From JAKEHA01 sp964560355 (GTDB lineage: Bacteria > Krumholzibacteriota > Krumholzibacteriia > WVZY01 > JAKEHA01): a stretch of 10,378 nt of DNA. The position numbers and the translations under genes are program-made. The stretch spans positions 1 to 10,378 of the forward strand of contig CAZLLI010000095.1 of assembly GCA_964560355.1 (NCBI GenBank), in the 5' to 3' direction. The notes beneath the pieces are model-generated. The model saw only the letters and a program-made list of their open reading frames with translations. It ran no database searches and was not told the DNA's origin. Shown one piece after another: positions 1-5,276 of this stretch. Numbering within the stretch: the stretch's first letter is position 1; every line of letters begins with the position of its first letter.

Positions 1-542
1 AAATCGGTCAGCATCATGTCGACGATCTTGTTGAAGCGATCCAAGCGATCCTCGTAGCCGACGTAGTCTTGCAGCTTGGCCTGCGCGGTCGAGCTCCACA
101 CCTGTTTGCCGGTCTTCCCGTCCATCGCGAACAGGATCATGGTGCCTTCGTTCCACACGTCGTCCTTGCCGACCTGCGACCACGCCATGTCGTAGCCCTT
201 GTAGACGTCGTCCATCTTCTGCTGGTCGAACTTCTGCTCGGTCGCGACGTGCAGCAGGATGACGAGGTCGGGCTGGCCGTCGGTCGAATTGGTATAGCCG
301 AGCGCGGCCATGTCTTCGGCAAAATGCTTGGCGGCCGCCTCGCGAAACTGCGGCGTGTCCATGTGTTCCAGCCCGGTGGCGGGATACGCCCCCGCGCGTC
401 CGAAGGCCCATGTCTTGTACGCGGAGAAATCGGCGTCGGGGACCGGCTGCGGGGTGACGTGGACGTTGGCGTTGAAGCCCTTTTGCGAGCACGCGACGAG
501 CGCGAGCGCGAAGAGCGTCACGAGGACGGCGAGTTTTTTCAT
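1..542 (-). CDS. DUF4136-type lipoprotein, partial (C-terminus off the left edge)
   Basis: Reading leftwards from ATG at 542-540 the frame stays open to the window edge, giving about 180 residues. Residues 1-17 are a lipoprotein signal (MKK, then a Leu/Ala/Val-rich core) ending in the lipobox L15-V-A-C18, so the mature protein should be lipid-anchored in the cell envelope. The rest fits the DUF4136 pattern: an early F39-SAYKTWAF segment, a PDLVILLHV strand near residue 90, and a late EGTMILFAMDGKTGKQVW segment followed by an amphipathic helix. The molecular role of DUF4136 proteins is unknown. GGAGG (complement of 551-555) lies 8 nt before ATG, which fixes the start, but it sits inside an 11-bp inverted repeat. 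It lies 59 bp downstream of the 602-1441 gene on the same strand and may be cotranscribed with it. The family call rests on pattern recall, not a search. Confidence 0.8.
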   Translation of the reverse strand, partial: MKKLAVLVTLFALALVACSQKGFNANVHVTPQPVPDADFSAYKTWAFGRAGAYPATGLEHMDTPQFREAAAKHFAEDMAALGYTNSTDGQPDLVILLHVATEQKFDQQKMDDVYKGYDMAWSQVGKDDVWNEGTMILFAMDGKTGKQVWSSTAQAKLQDYVGYEDRLDRFNKIVDMMLTD

Positions 543-544
543 CG

Positions 545-576
545 ATTCAACCTCCGGAGGCGTGTGGAGGTTGAAT
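545..576 (-). promoter_or_regulatory. Hairpin sequestering the Shine-Dalgarno sequence of the lipoprotein gene
   Basis: Positions 545-555 and 566-576 are perfect 11-bp inverted repeats (minus strand ATTCAACCTCC and GGAGGTTGAAT) around a 10-nt loop. The 3' arm contains the only GGAGG serving the downstream ATG (542), and the stem ends 2 nt before that codon. Folded, it would block ribosome access, as in RNA thermometers or translationally coupled genes. It has no U-tract, so it is a poor terminator. The pairing is directly visible; its regulatory effect is inferred. Confidence 0.6.
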
Positions 577-601
577 GTATATCACGAACGCGGCGCGCGC
601 G

Positions 602-1441
602 CTACACCATGTCGGAGACGAGCTCGCCGCCCGTGCGGTCGGCGCGCGAGCGCACGCGGGCGCCGGTCGGCTCCGCGCTCGCTTCGAGGATGCGCCGCAT
701 CTGCAGCGCTTCCGCGATGTCGGCCACCTCCGCGCCGGGGAGGCGCTTCAAGTACACCGACTGCCCCTTCAAGCTCTCCTGCATGGACGCGACGAAGCGC
801 TTGCACTCCTTCTTGGCCGCGAGGTCGATGCCCTCCTCGGTGGCGTACGCGTAGTAGTAGTGCCCGTCGGCGCCGTTGACCTTCCAGCGAAAGTCGCGGT
901 CGACGCCCATGATCACGCCGCGCCCGCTGGCGTCGACCAGCGGGTTGTTCTTGGACAGCACGTCGAACAGGATCGCCTCCGCTTCCACCGACGCCGCCGT
1001 GATCACGCGCTCGGTGAGCCCGCGGAACGCGCGCACCTGCGCGAGGTCGACGAGCTCGCGCATCAGTTGCAGGCGAAAGTCGTTCTGCACCACGCCGCGC
1101 GGCACCACGCACAGGCCGCGGTTGCCGTCGACGGTGTTGAGCGGCTGATACCCGCTGCGGCGTATGATGATTGCGCACCCGCGTACCAACAGCGGGAGCT
1201 GGTCGAGCTGTTTCTTCATCATACCGGCGAAAGTGCCGCGCGGCGCGAACGCGGCGCGCGCGTCCTTGTGCAGACGACCGCGCGCACGGCGCTCGCCGAA
1301 GAACCACCGGTTCGGAGTGCGTTTCAACACCTCGCGCAACGCGGCGCGACCCTCTTCGTCGACCCACCCGTCGTACATGCCGCGCGTCATGATCTCGCCG
1401 GCGACGACGAACTCGCTCTTCTTCCACTTCAGCATGGGCAC
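602..1441 (-). CDS. Conserved-looking hypothetical protein, 279 aa, cytoplasmic
   Basis: I do not recognise this protein. It starts at GTG (1441-1439), chosen because GGAGG (complement of 1449-1453) lies 7 nt upstream. An in-frame ATG two codons later (1435) would be 13 nt from it. There is no signal peptide or membrane segment, so a cytoplasmic location is likely. Visible features are a basic stretch (residues 40-77, many Arg/Lys), a hydrophobic strand LVRGCAIII (85-93), a mixed helical region (120-165), a GVIMGVDRDFRWKV segment (175-188), a Tyr-rich GHYYYAYATEEGID (193-206), and a charged C-terminal tail (255-279) that looks disordered. The gap to the upstream secreted-protein gene is only 15 bp, so the two are probably one transcript. 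Competing long frames on both strands here are Arg/His-rich and look non-coding. Confidence 0.75.
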   Translation of the reverse strand: MPMLKWKKSEFVVAGEIMTRGMYDGWVDEEGRAALREVLKRTPNRWFFGERRARGRLHKDARAAFAPRGTFAGMMKKQLDQLPLLVRGCAIIIRRSGYQPLNTVDGNRGLCVVPRGVVQNDFRLQLMRELVDLAQVRAFRGLTERVITAASVEAEAILFDVLSKNNPLVDASGRGVIMGVDRDFRWKVNGADGHYYYAYATEEGIDLAAKKECKRFVASMQESLKGQSVYLKRLPGAEVADIAEALQMRRILEASAEPTGARVRSRADRTGGELVSDMV

Positions 1442-1456
1442 CGTTCGACCTCCGAC

Positions 1457-2755
1457 CTACTGCACCAACACCATGCGCGCGACGCGACTTCCGATCGGCG
1501 TCGACACGCGGAACAAATACACGCCCGACGCGACGCGCGCGCCGTCGGCGTTGCGGCCGTCCCAGCGCAGCGAGTGCTCGCCGGCGTTCATGGCGCGGCC
1601 GGCGGCGAGCGTGCGCACGCGCGACCCCGTCACCGACCAAATCTCCGCGTCGACTTCGAGCGCGCGCGGGAGCGTGAAGCGCACCATGGTCGACGGATTG
1701 AACGGGTTGGGCACGACACCTACGATGGCGAATCCGTCCATCGCGGGGAAATCGACCGCGGTCGCCGTCACGTCGGCCACTACCTTGAACGTGATGGGTC
1801 CGTTGCTCGCGTTGCTCACGACCGTCACCACGCAGCTGTCGAGCATGGCGCCGCTCGGCGTCACGCACACGCCGATGGGCGTGCTGGTGCCGGGCGCAAC
1901 CGCGTGCGCGGTGGCGGTGGTGTCGACGCTGAAGGGCACGTTGCCGCAGCCGTTGATGCCGCGAATGTTGAGAACGCCGCAGCCGTTGTTGACCACGAAC
2001 ACCGTCTGACACGACGTCTGCGAAACCGGCGGCTCCGAGAACACCGTGCGCACGGGAGCGGCCGCGCCGGTGACTTTCACCGAGCGGTACTTCACGTAGA
2101 AGACCCAGTCGCCGGTGACGCCGGCCGCGCACGCGTTCAACCAACCGCCGGGGACCGCGTAGATCACGTTGCGCCCCGACTGGCAGCCGTTGCCGTCGTG
2201 GACGACGCTCGGCGCGAAAACGTCGCCGGCGTTCATGTTGTTGAACTCGAGCGTCACCGTGAAGGGACCCGAGTTGATGATCTTGTTGCCCGGCACGAAT
2301 TCGATGTTGAATTCGTTGATGCCGCCGTCGGTGAGGACCGGCCCCACCAGCGAGAAGATGGGCGAGCCCGGATTCGGCAGCCCGCCCGCGTAGATGTGGA
2401 TCGCTTCTTCCAGACTTTGCGGCGCGCCGCCGATTTGCGATCCCCAGCCCACGCCGATCTTCACGATCTCGATGGGATAGACGTTGGCCGGCAGCGTGAA
2501 CACCGCGCCCGCTTGTTCGTTCGGCACGAAGCACGGACACACCACTTGCCCGCCGCCGGTGAAATTCTGGAACTGCGTCTCGGCGCACTGCGCGAGTGCA
2601 TCGTGGGTCGACGCCACGGACACGAACGCCGCGGCCAGCGCGACGACGATTGGGCGCAGTCTTCCCTTCGCGGAAACGACGCGCCCTCTTGCGACGATGT
2701 GCAGGATGGAAGACGGATGTAGTTCGCGCACGGGTGACCCACCTCGTTCGGGCAC
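1457..2755 (-). CDS. Secreted Cys-rich protein with C-terminal FlgD-Ig sorting-like domain, 432 aa
   Basis: The start is GTG at 2755 (GAGG 7 nt upstream; an in-frame TGA lies three codons before). GTG at 2731 is an alternative. Either gives a long N-region, then a hydrophobic signal core (residues 35-50) and likely cleavage after ALA55. The mature part has two beta-rich segments: residues 57-235 of unknown family, and 240-332, whose spacing (VVNNGCGVLNI, VAPGTSTPIGVCVTPSG, then a closing strand) resembles ASH/HYDIN-like or choice-of-anchor D Ig-like domains. Residues 348-432 match the FlgD-Ig-like C-terminal domain (NPFNPS, SLRWDGRNADG, ASGVYLFRV) used for surface targeting in FCB-type bacteria. 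Ten cysteines (57, 73, 75, 191, 209, 249, 259, 270, 297, 308) suggest periplasmic disulfides. A surface or extracellular role is inferred; no catalytic motif is visible. Confidence 0.85.
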   Translation of the reverse strand: MPERGGSPVRELHPSSILHIVARGRVVSAKGRLRPIVVALAAAFVSVASTHDALAQCAETQFQNFTGGGQVVCPCFVPNEQAGAVFTLPANVYPIEIVKIGVGWGSQIGGAPQSLEEAIHIYAGGLPNPGSPIFSLVGPVLTDGGINEFNIEFVPGNKIINSGPFTVTLEFNNMNAGDVFAPSVVHDGNGCQSGRNVIYAVPGGWLNACAAGVTGDWVFYVKYRSVKVTGAAAPVRTVFSEPPVSQTSCQTVFVVNNGCGVLNIRGINGCGNVPFSVDTTATAHAVAPGTSTPIGVCVTPSGAMLDSCVVTVVSNASNGPITFKVVADVTATAVDFPAMDGFAIVGVVPNPFNPSTMVRFTLPRALEVDAEIWSVTGSRVRTLAAGRAMNAGEHSLRWDGRNADGARVASGVYLFRVSTPIGSRVARMVLVQ

Positions 2756-2790
2756 AACGGGCCCTCAAGAGACCTCGTCGCGGAAAGGCC

Positions 2791-2805
2791 GCAAGCGATG
2801 TGCCA
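2791..2805 (-). promoter_or_regulatory. Candidate sigma-54 (-24/-12) promoter for the secreted-protein gene
   Basis: The minus strand reads TGGCACATCGCTTGC. The sigma-54 consensus is TGGCACG-N4-TTGC, with GG and GC separated by 10 nt. Here the TGGCAC half and the TTGC half are both perfect and correctly spaced; only the seventh base differs (A for G). It would start RNA near 2779, about 24 nt before the GTG at 2755, leaving the GAGG motif in the leader. The match is direct; use by RpoN is inferred. No enhancer-binding regulator gene is in the window. Confidence 0.5.
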
Positions 2806-2828
2806 GCGCCCGACCGCGTCATGGACAC

Positions 2829-2862
2829 AAAAAAGAATCGGGGTCCCTGGGTAGGGACCCCG
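2829..2862 (-). terminator. Strong intrinsic terminator, minus strand
   Basis: A 10-bp perfect GC-rich stem (2853-2862 with 2839-2848; minus strand CGGGGTCCCT and AGGGACCCCG) has a 4-nt loop and is followed on the minus strand by ATTC and six T residues (2834-2829). This is a textbook Rho-independent terminator. It ends RNA entering from 2863-3001 about 74 bp before the secreted-protein gene, so that gene needs either its own promoter (see the sigma-54 candidate) or regulated read-through. Confidence 0.85.
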
Positions 2863-3001
2863 ACCGGATCAGTATCGGTGGCGTTGGGTTTCCCCCGAAT
2901 GTAGGGGTGACCAAGAAAGCCACGAACGTGGAGTCATCCCGTTTACGGGGACGCCACCTCCACTAAGCCGCGACTATCTGTACTCACTGGATCACCTCCT
3001 T
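2863..3001 (-). ncRNA. Candidate small structured RNA or attenuator leader
   Basis: Upstream of the terminator on the minus strand the sequence is dense in complementary segments. An 8-bp stem (2951-2958 with 2877-2884; GGTGGCGT/ACGCCACC) encloses three short hairpins: 2938-2949, 2920-2931 and 2893-2907. A competing 6-bp stem (2958-2963 with 2928-2933; GTGGAG/CTCCAC) cannot form together with the 8-bp stem or with the middle hairpin. The element begins with a perfect extended Shine-Dalgarno sequence (2989-3001). I match it to no known riboswitch class. The promoter and 5' end are not identified. It could be an independent small RNA or a leader controlling the gene at 1457-2755. Confidence 0.4.
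2943..2987 (-). CDS. Possible 14-residue leader peptide (micro-ORF)
   Basis: GTG at 2987 opens a frame encoding MSTDSRGLVEVASP and stops with TAA at 2945-2943. It is preceded at 7-nt spacing by AAGGAGGTGATCC (3001-2989), a 13-nt perfect complement to the 16S rRNA 3' tail and far stronger than any other ribosome site in this window. The stop falls in the loop of the hairpin at 2938-2949, so translation could influence folding toward the terminator. The composition shows no run of one amino acid as in classical attenuators. The peptide may be the product, or translation itself may be the signal; both are inference. Confidence 0.35.
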   Translation of the reverse strand: MSTDSRGLVEVASP

Positions 3002-3171
3002 CAGGGCGTGCCCAATGATCGGCGAGACCCACCTCGCCCGGCCCCTCGAACCGCCCGGGTCCGCCGAGACCGTCGCGACCTTCGTCGCGATGCCATCGGT
3101 CGGAACGCTATGCAAGGTGCGCAAAGTCGTAAAGGAAAATTTTGCGATGCGGGTGGGAAGAAAGCTCCCTC

Positions 3172-3201
3172 TTGCGACGAGCGCGTCGCCTCCTCCATAA
3201 T
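3172..3201 (+). promoter_or_regulatory. Sigma-70-type promoter for the gene at 3374
   Basis: TTGCGA (3172-3177; 4 of 6 consensus bases) and CATAAT (3196-3201; 5 of 6) are separated by 18 bp. Transcription would start near 3208, giving a 5' UTR of about 165 nt. The -10 element is one of few AT-rich hexamers in the region. Confidence 0.45.
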
Positions 3202-3241
3202 AGCGCCCGGGCGAACGTCCACGCCCAACCCCTTCGGTCTT

Positions 3242-3337
3242 CCCCCAGCGAGGACCTTCGTGGGGCAAAGGGGGGCACACTCCCGGACGACGCATCGTCG
3301 ACACTTTCGTTTGCCGGGCGAAGCCCGCCGCTGGGGG
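3242..3337 (+). promoter_or_regulatory. Foldable 5' UTR element with alternative stems
   Basis: A perfect 9-bp long-range stem (3242-3250 CCCCCAGCG with 3329-3337 CGCTGGGGG) encloses two clear hairpins: GACGA/TCGTC with loop CGCA (3286-3299), and CGGGC/GCCCG with loop GAA (3315-3327). A local hairpin (3243-3247 CCCCA with 3261-3265 TGGGG) uses the same 5' arm and would exclude the long stem. This arrangement lies between promoter and start codon, about 20 nt before the Shine-Dalgarno sequence, so it could be a cis-regulatory RNA. No known class is recognised. Confidence 0.4.
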
Positions 3338-3373
3338 TCGGGTTTGCGCGCGGCTTCGAAAGGAAAGATCGAC

Positions 3374-4042
3374 ATGCCGAAGCAGAAAGATCTCAAGCGC
3401 CTCGTGCGCTCCCGCATGAAGAAGACGGGCGAGTCGTACACCACCGCCCGCGCTCAACTCACCAAGACGCGACGTCCCAAGAAAACCTCGTCTCCCAACG
3501 AGCTCGAAAAACTCGCCGGCGTCAAAGACGCCACCATCCTCGCCAAGTCGGGGAAGTCGTGGGCGCAGTGGGTACGCATTCTGGACGCCATCGACGGCGT
3601 CAATCTCGCGCACGGCGACATCGCGAAGTTCGTCCACGAGCAAGGCGTCGACGGATGGTGGTCGCAGTCGGTGACCGTCGGCTACGAACGCATCAAAGGA
3701 TTGCGCGAAAAAGGACAGCGGCGCAGCGGGCGCTTCGACGCGTCGAAGAGCAAGACGCTGCCCGTATCCGCCGCGGTCGCCTTCGACGCCTTCGTCGTCG
3801 CGCGCACGCGCAAGAAGTGGCTGAAGGGCATCGACGCCGTCATTCGCACCGCCACCAAGCCCAAGTCGATCCGCATCGGCTGGCCGGACGGCACCATCGT
3901 CGCCGTCTGGATCACCGCCAAGGGCGACAAGTGCACCGTCGGCGTGCAGGTCGACAACCTCCCCACGCGCGCCGACGCCAACGCGCGCAAGGCGTACTGG
4001 ACGGAGAAGCTGGCGGCGCTGGAAGAGTTGTTGACCGACTAG
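3374..4042 (+). CDS. DUF4287/SRPBCC-like two-domain protein, 222 aa
   Basis: Three parts are visible. Residues 4-30 (KDLKRLVRSRMKKTGESYTTARAQL) form a basic helical motif that I recall at the N-terminus of several uncharacterised bacterial proteins. Residues 58-112 (SGKSWAQWVRILDA, then HGDIAKFVHEQ-GVDGWWSQSVTVGYERIKGLRE) match the DUF4287-type helical domain, with conserved tryptophans at 95-96. Residues 120-222 look like a compact SRPBCC/AHSA1-type fold (SKTLPVSAAVAFDAF, a WPDGT hairpin, and a closing helix AYWTEKLAALEELL). No signal peptide is seen, so it is cytoplasmic. SRPBCC domains bind hydrophobic ligands or act as AHA1-like cochaperone modules; the actual function here is unknown. 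AAAGGAAAG lies 7 nt before the ATG. It appears monocistronic, with its own promoter upstream and a strong hairpin downstream. Confidence 0.85.
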   Translation: MPKQKDLKRLVRSRMKKTGESYTTARAQLTKTRRPKKTSSPNELEKLAGVKDATILAKSGKSWAQWVRILDAIDGVNLAHGDIAKFVHEQGVDGWWSQSVTVGYERIKGLREKGQRRSGRFDASKSKTLPVSAAVAFDAFVVARTRKKWLKGIDAVIRTATKPKSIRIGWPDGTIVAVWITAKGDKCTVGVQVDNLPTRADANARKAYWTEKLAALEELLTD

Positions 4043-4048
4043 CGCTCA

Positions 4049-4082
4049 CGCGCCGGGCGGGCTCGCCGGCCCGCCCGGCGCG
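4049..4082 (+). terminator. GC-rich hairpin after the DUF4287/SRPBCC-like gene
   Basis: A perfect 14-bp inverted repeat (4049-4062 and 4069-4082) with a 6-nt loop begins 6 nt after the stop codon. What follows is AATTGTTC rather than a clean T-run, so it may act as a Rho-independent terminator of reduced quality or as a 3' stabiliser. It separates this gene from the promoter of the next one. Confidence 0.6.
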
Positions 4083-4091
4083 AATTGTTCA

Positions 4092-4100
4092 TGATATAAT
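4092..4100 (+). promoter_or_regulatory. Extended -10 promoter for the secreted-protein gene at 4140
   Basis: TGATATAAT combines a perfect TATAAT (4095-4100) with an upstream TGN extension. No -35 hexamer is present; that position falls inside the GC hairpin at 4049-4082, which is typical of extended -10 promoters that do without one. RNA would start near 4107, about 33 nt before ATG 4140. Confidence 0.6.
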
Positions 4101-4139
4101 TCACACGTCGCATTGCCTCTTCGAACCGGGGGTTCTCCG

Positions 4140-5273
4140 ATGCCCAACCACGCACTTCGAGTCGCGAGCCTCGTGTGTAGTCTCCTCGCTGCGTCCGACG
4201 CGCTCGCCGCGAAGACCGCTTTCCGCCTGACCGATCTCGACCTCCGTGACCCTCATATCTACGTCACGAACGTTGGATTTTGCCTCGACATTACAGACCT
4301 ACTTCAACCAAACTTCACCAGCACATTCAATGGTGCTCTGCAATCGCGGATTCAGACCGACGGCAACGCGGACGGCGCCCTTGATTTGAATCTATTGCTC
4401 ATCTTCGATCCTGTCGACCCATCCGCGCCCGGAGGAACGCTGACGTTCGGAGAAGCGATCTGCACCGCACCCATCGCCGGCACATCGTGCACGCCAAATC
4501 CCATTATCACGCCGACCTCGGTGACGTACCTCAATCAATCCAGCGGTCCTCCTTGTCTCTTGGTTATCAGCGGATCGACGTATCCACCCTACTCGCCGGA
4601 GATTTCCTTGCCGAGCCCCCCATACTTCAAGACCGTTGAGACGAACATTACGCTCCGCGTCTTCGGCAACGTCAATATTCCTTTCTCACACGTGCGCATC
4701 GCCGCAAGATATGTAGGCTCACCGACGGCGAACTTGAACACAGGAGTGATCCGCGGCTTCCTCTCCCAGGAGGACGCCGATGCGATCGTGGTGCCGCTTC
4801 CAACCGTCGGTAATCAGCTGCTCAGCAGCGTCCTGCCAAACGCGACGCTCATCTGCCCCGCGCACACCGACCAAGACTCCCTTCGAACCGTGGACGGTTG
4901 TCTGTCCGAGACAGGCTGGTGGTTTTACTGGAATTTTACCGCGGTGGCGGTCCCGTTTACGGAACTTCCAACGGGCATCGAGACACCGGAAGCAAGCGGG
5001 TTGTGGCTCGACGACGCCATCCCGAATCCATTCAACCCTTCGGCAACGATTCGTTATTCCATCTCATCCCAGGGATTCGTCCGCGTGTCGGTCTTCGACG
5101 CGGGAGGTCGCTTCGTCGCCGACTTGGTTCGTGAGGACCAAGCGCTCGGAGAACACGCCGCGCGCTGGGACGGCACGTCCGCATCGGGCGAGCCGGTCAG
5201 CTCCGGGGTCTACTTCGTTCGCTTGGAGTCAGCGGGACAAACGCGATCGCGCAAGATCGTTCTCTTGAAGTAG
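4140..5273 (+). CDS. Secreted protein with C-terminal FlgD-Ig sorting-like domain, 377 aa
   Basis: ATG 4140 is chosen: a G-rich stretch lies 7 nt upstream, and the signal peptide starts right there (MPNHALRV, hydrophobic core, likely cleavage after ALA near residue 23). An in-frame TTG at 4113 would add nine residues but has no ribosome site. The mature region to about residue 285 is beta-rich, with few charges, many Pro/Ser/Thr and scattered cysteines; I do not recognise the family. Residues 290-377 are a FlgD-Ig-like domain (NPFNPSATIRYSI, ARWDGTSASGEPVSSGVYFVRLE, ending KIVLLK), homologous in layout to the one ending the protein at 1457-2755. Export and surface attachment or release are inferred from that domain. 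The gene is less GC-rich than its neighbours. It ends 3 bp from the oppositely oriented SGNH hydrolase gene. Confidence 0.85.
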   Translation: MPNHALRVASLVCSLLAASDALAAKTAFRLTDLDLRDPHIYVTNVGFCLDITDLLQPNFTSTFNGALQSRIQTDGNADGALDLNLLLIFDPVDPSAPGGTLTFGEAICTAPIAGTSCTPNPIITPTSVTYLNQSSGPPCLLVISGSTYPPYSPEISLPSPPYFKTVETNITLRVFGNVNIPFSHVRIAARYVGSPTANLNTGVIRGFLSQEDADAIVVPLPTVGNQLLSSVLPNATLICPAHTDQDSLRTVDGCLSETGWWFYWNFTAVAVPFTELPTGIETPEASGLWLDDAIPNPFNPSATIRYSISSQGFVRVSVFDAGGRFVADLVREDQALGEHAARWDGTSASGEPVSSGVYFVRLESAGQTRSRKIVLLK

Positions 5274-5276
5274 CGA

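Larger units (their letters stand above)
2756..3373. other. 618-bp divergent intergenic region
   Basis: This stretch separates the minus-strand secreted-protein gene from the plus-strand gene at 3374. From left to right it holds a candidate sigma-54 promoter (minus, 2791-2805), an intrinsic terminator (minus, 2829-2862), a structured element with a perfect Shine-Dalgarno sequence and a micro-ORF (minus, 2863-3001), a sigma-70-type promoter (plus, 3172-3201) and a foldable 5' leader (3242-3337). In 3002-3171 I see only an AT-rich island near 3130-3144 and no convincing minus-strand promoter for the structured element. I see no protein-coding gene of normal size here. Confidence 0.7.

Noticed and set aside
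576..584. TGATATACA on the minus strand as an extended -10 promoter for the lipoprotein gene
   Set aside because: Only four of six -10 bases match, there is no -35, and the predicted start would fall inside the hairpin; kept only as a weak possibility.
575..2722. Very long plus-strand open frame (715 codons) opposite the first gene block
   Set aside because: Its translation is extremely Arg/His/Ala-rich without domain structure; it is the GC-rich antisense shadow of the two minus-strand genes with ribosome sites and recognisable domains.
582..2828. Long minus-strand open frame (748 codons) overlapping 602-1441 and 1457-2755
   Set aside because: It is another frame of the same strand with Arg-rich low-complexity composition; the shorter frames have ribosome sites, a signal peptide and a FlgD-type domain.
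2987..3001. Remnant of a 16S rRNA gene
   Set aside because: Only 15 bases match the 16S 3' end; the preceding sequence has none of the conserved helix 44/45 bases and no ITS or 23S follows.
2984..3643. Minus-strand open frame of 219 codons ending in the strong Shine-Dalgarno sequence
   Set aside because: It runs antisense through the DUF4287/SRPBCC-like gene and its leader, lacks a ribosome site and shows no domain.
4113..4139. Upstream TTG start for the secreted protein at 4140
   Set aside because: It has no ribosome site and would lie only about 6 nt after the likely transcription start; the signal peptide begins naturally at ATG 4140.
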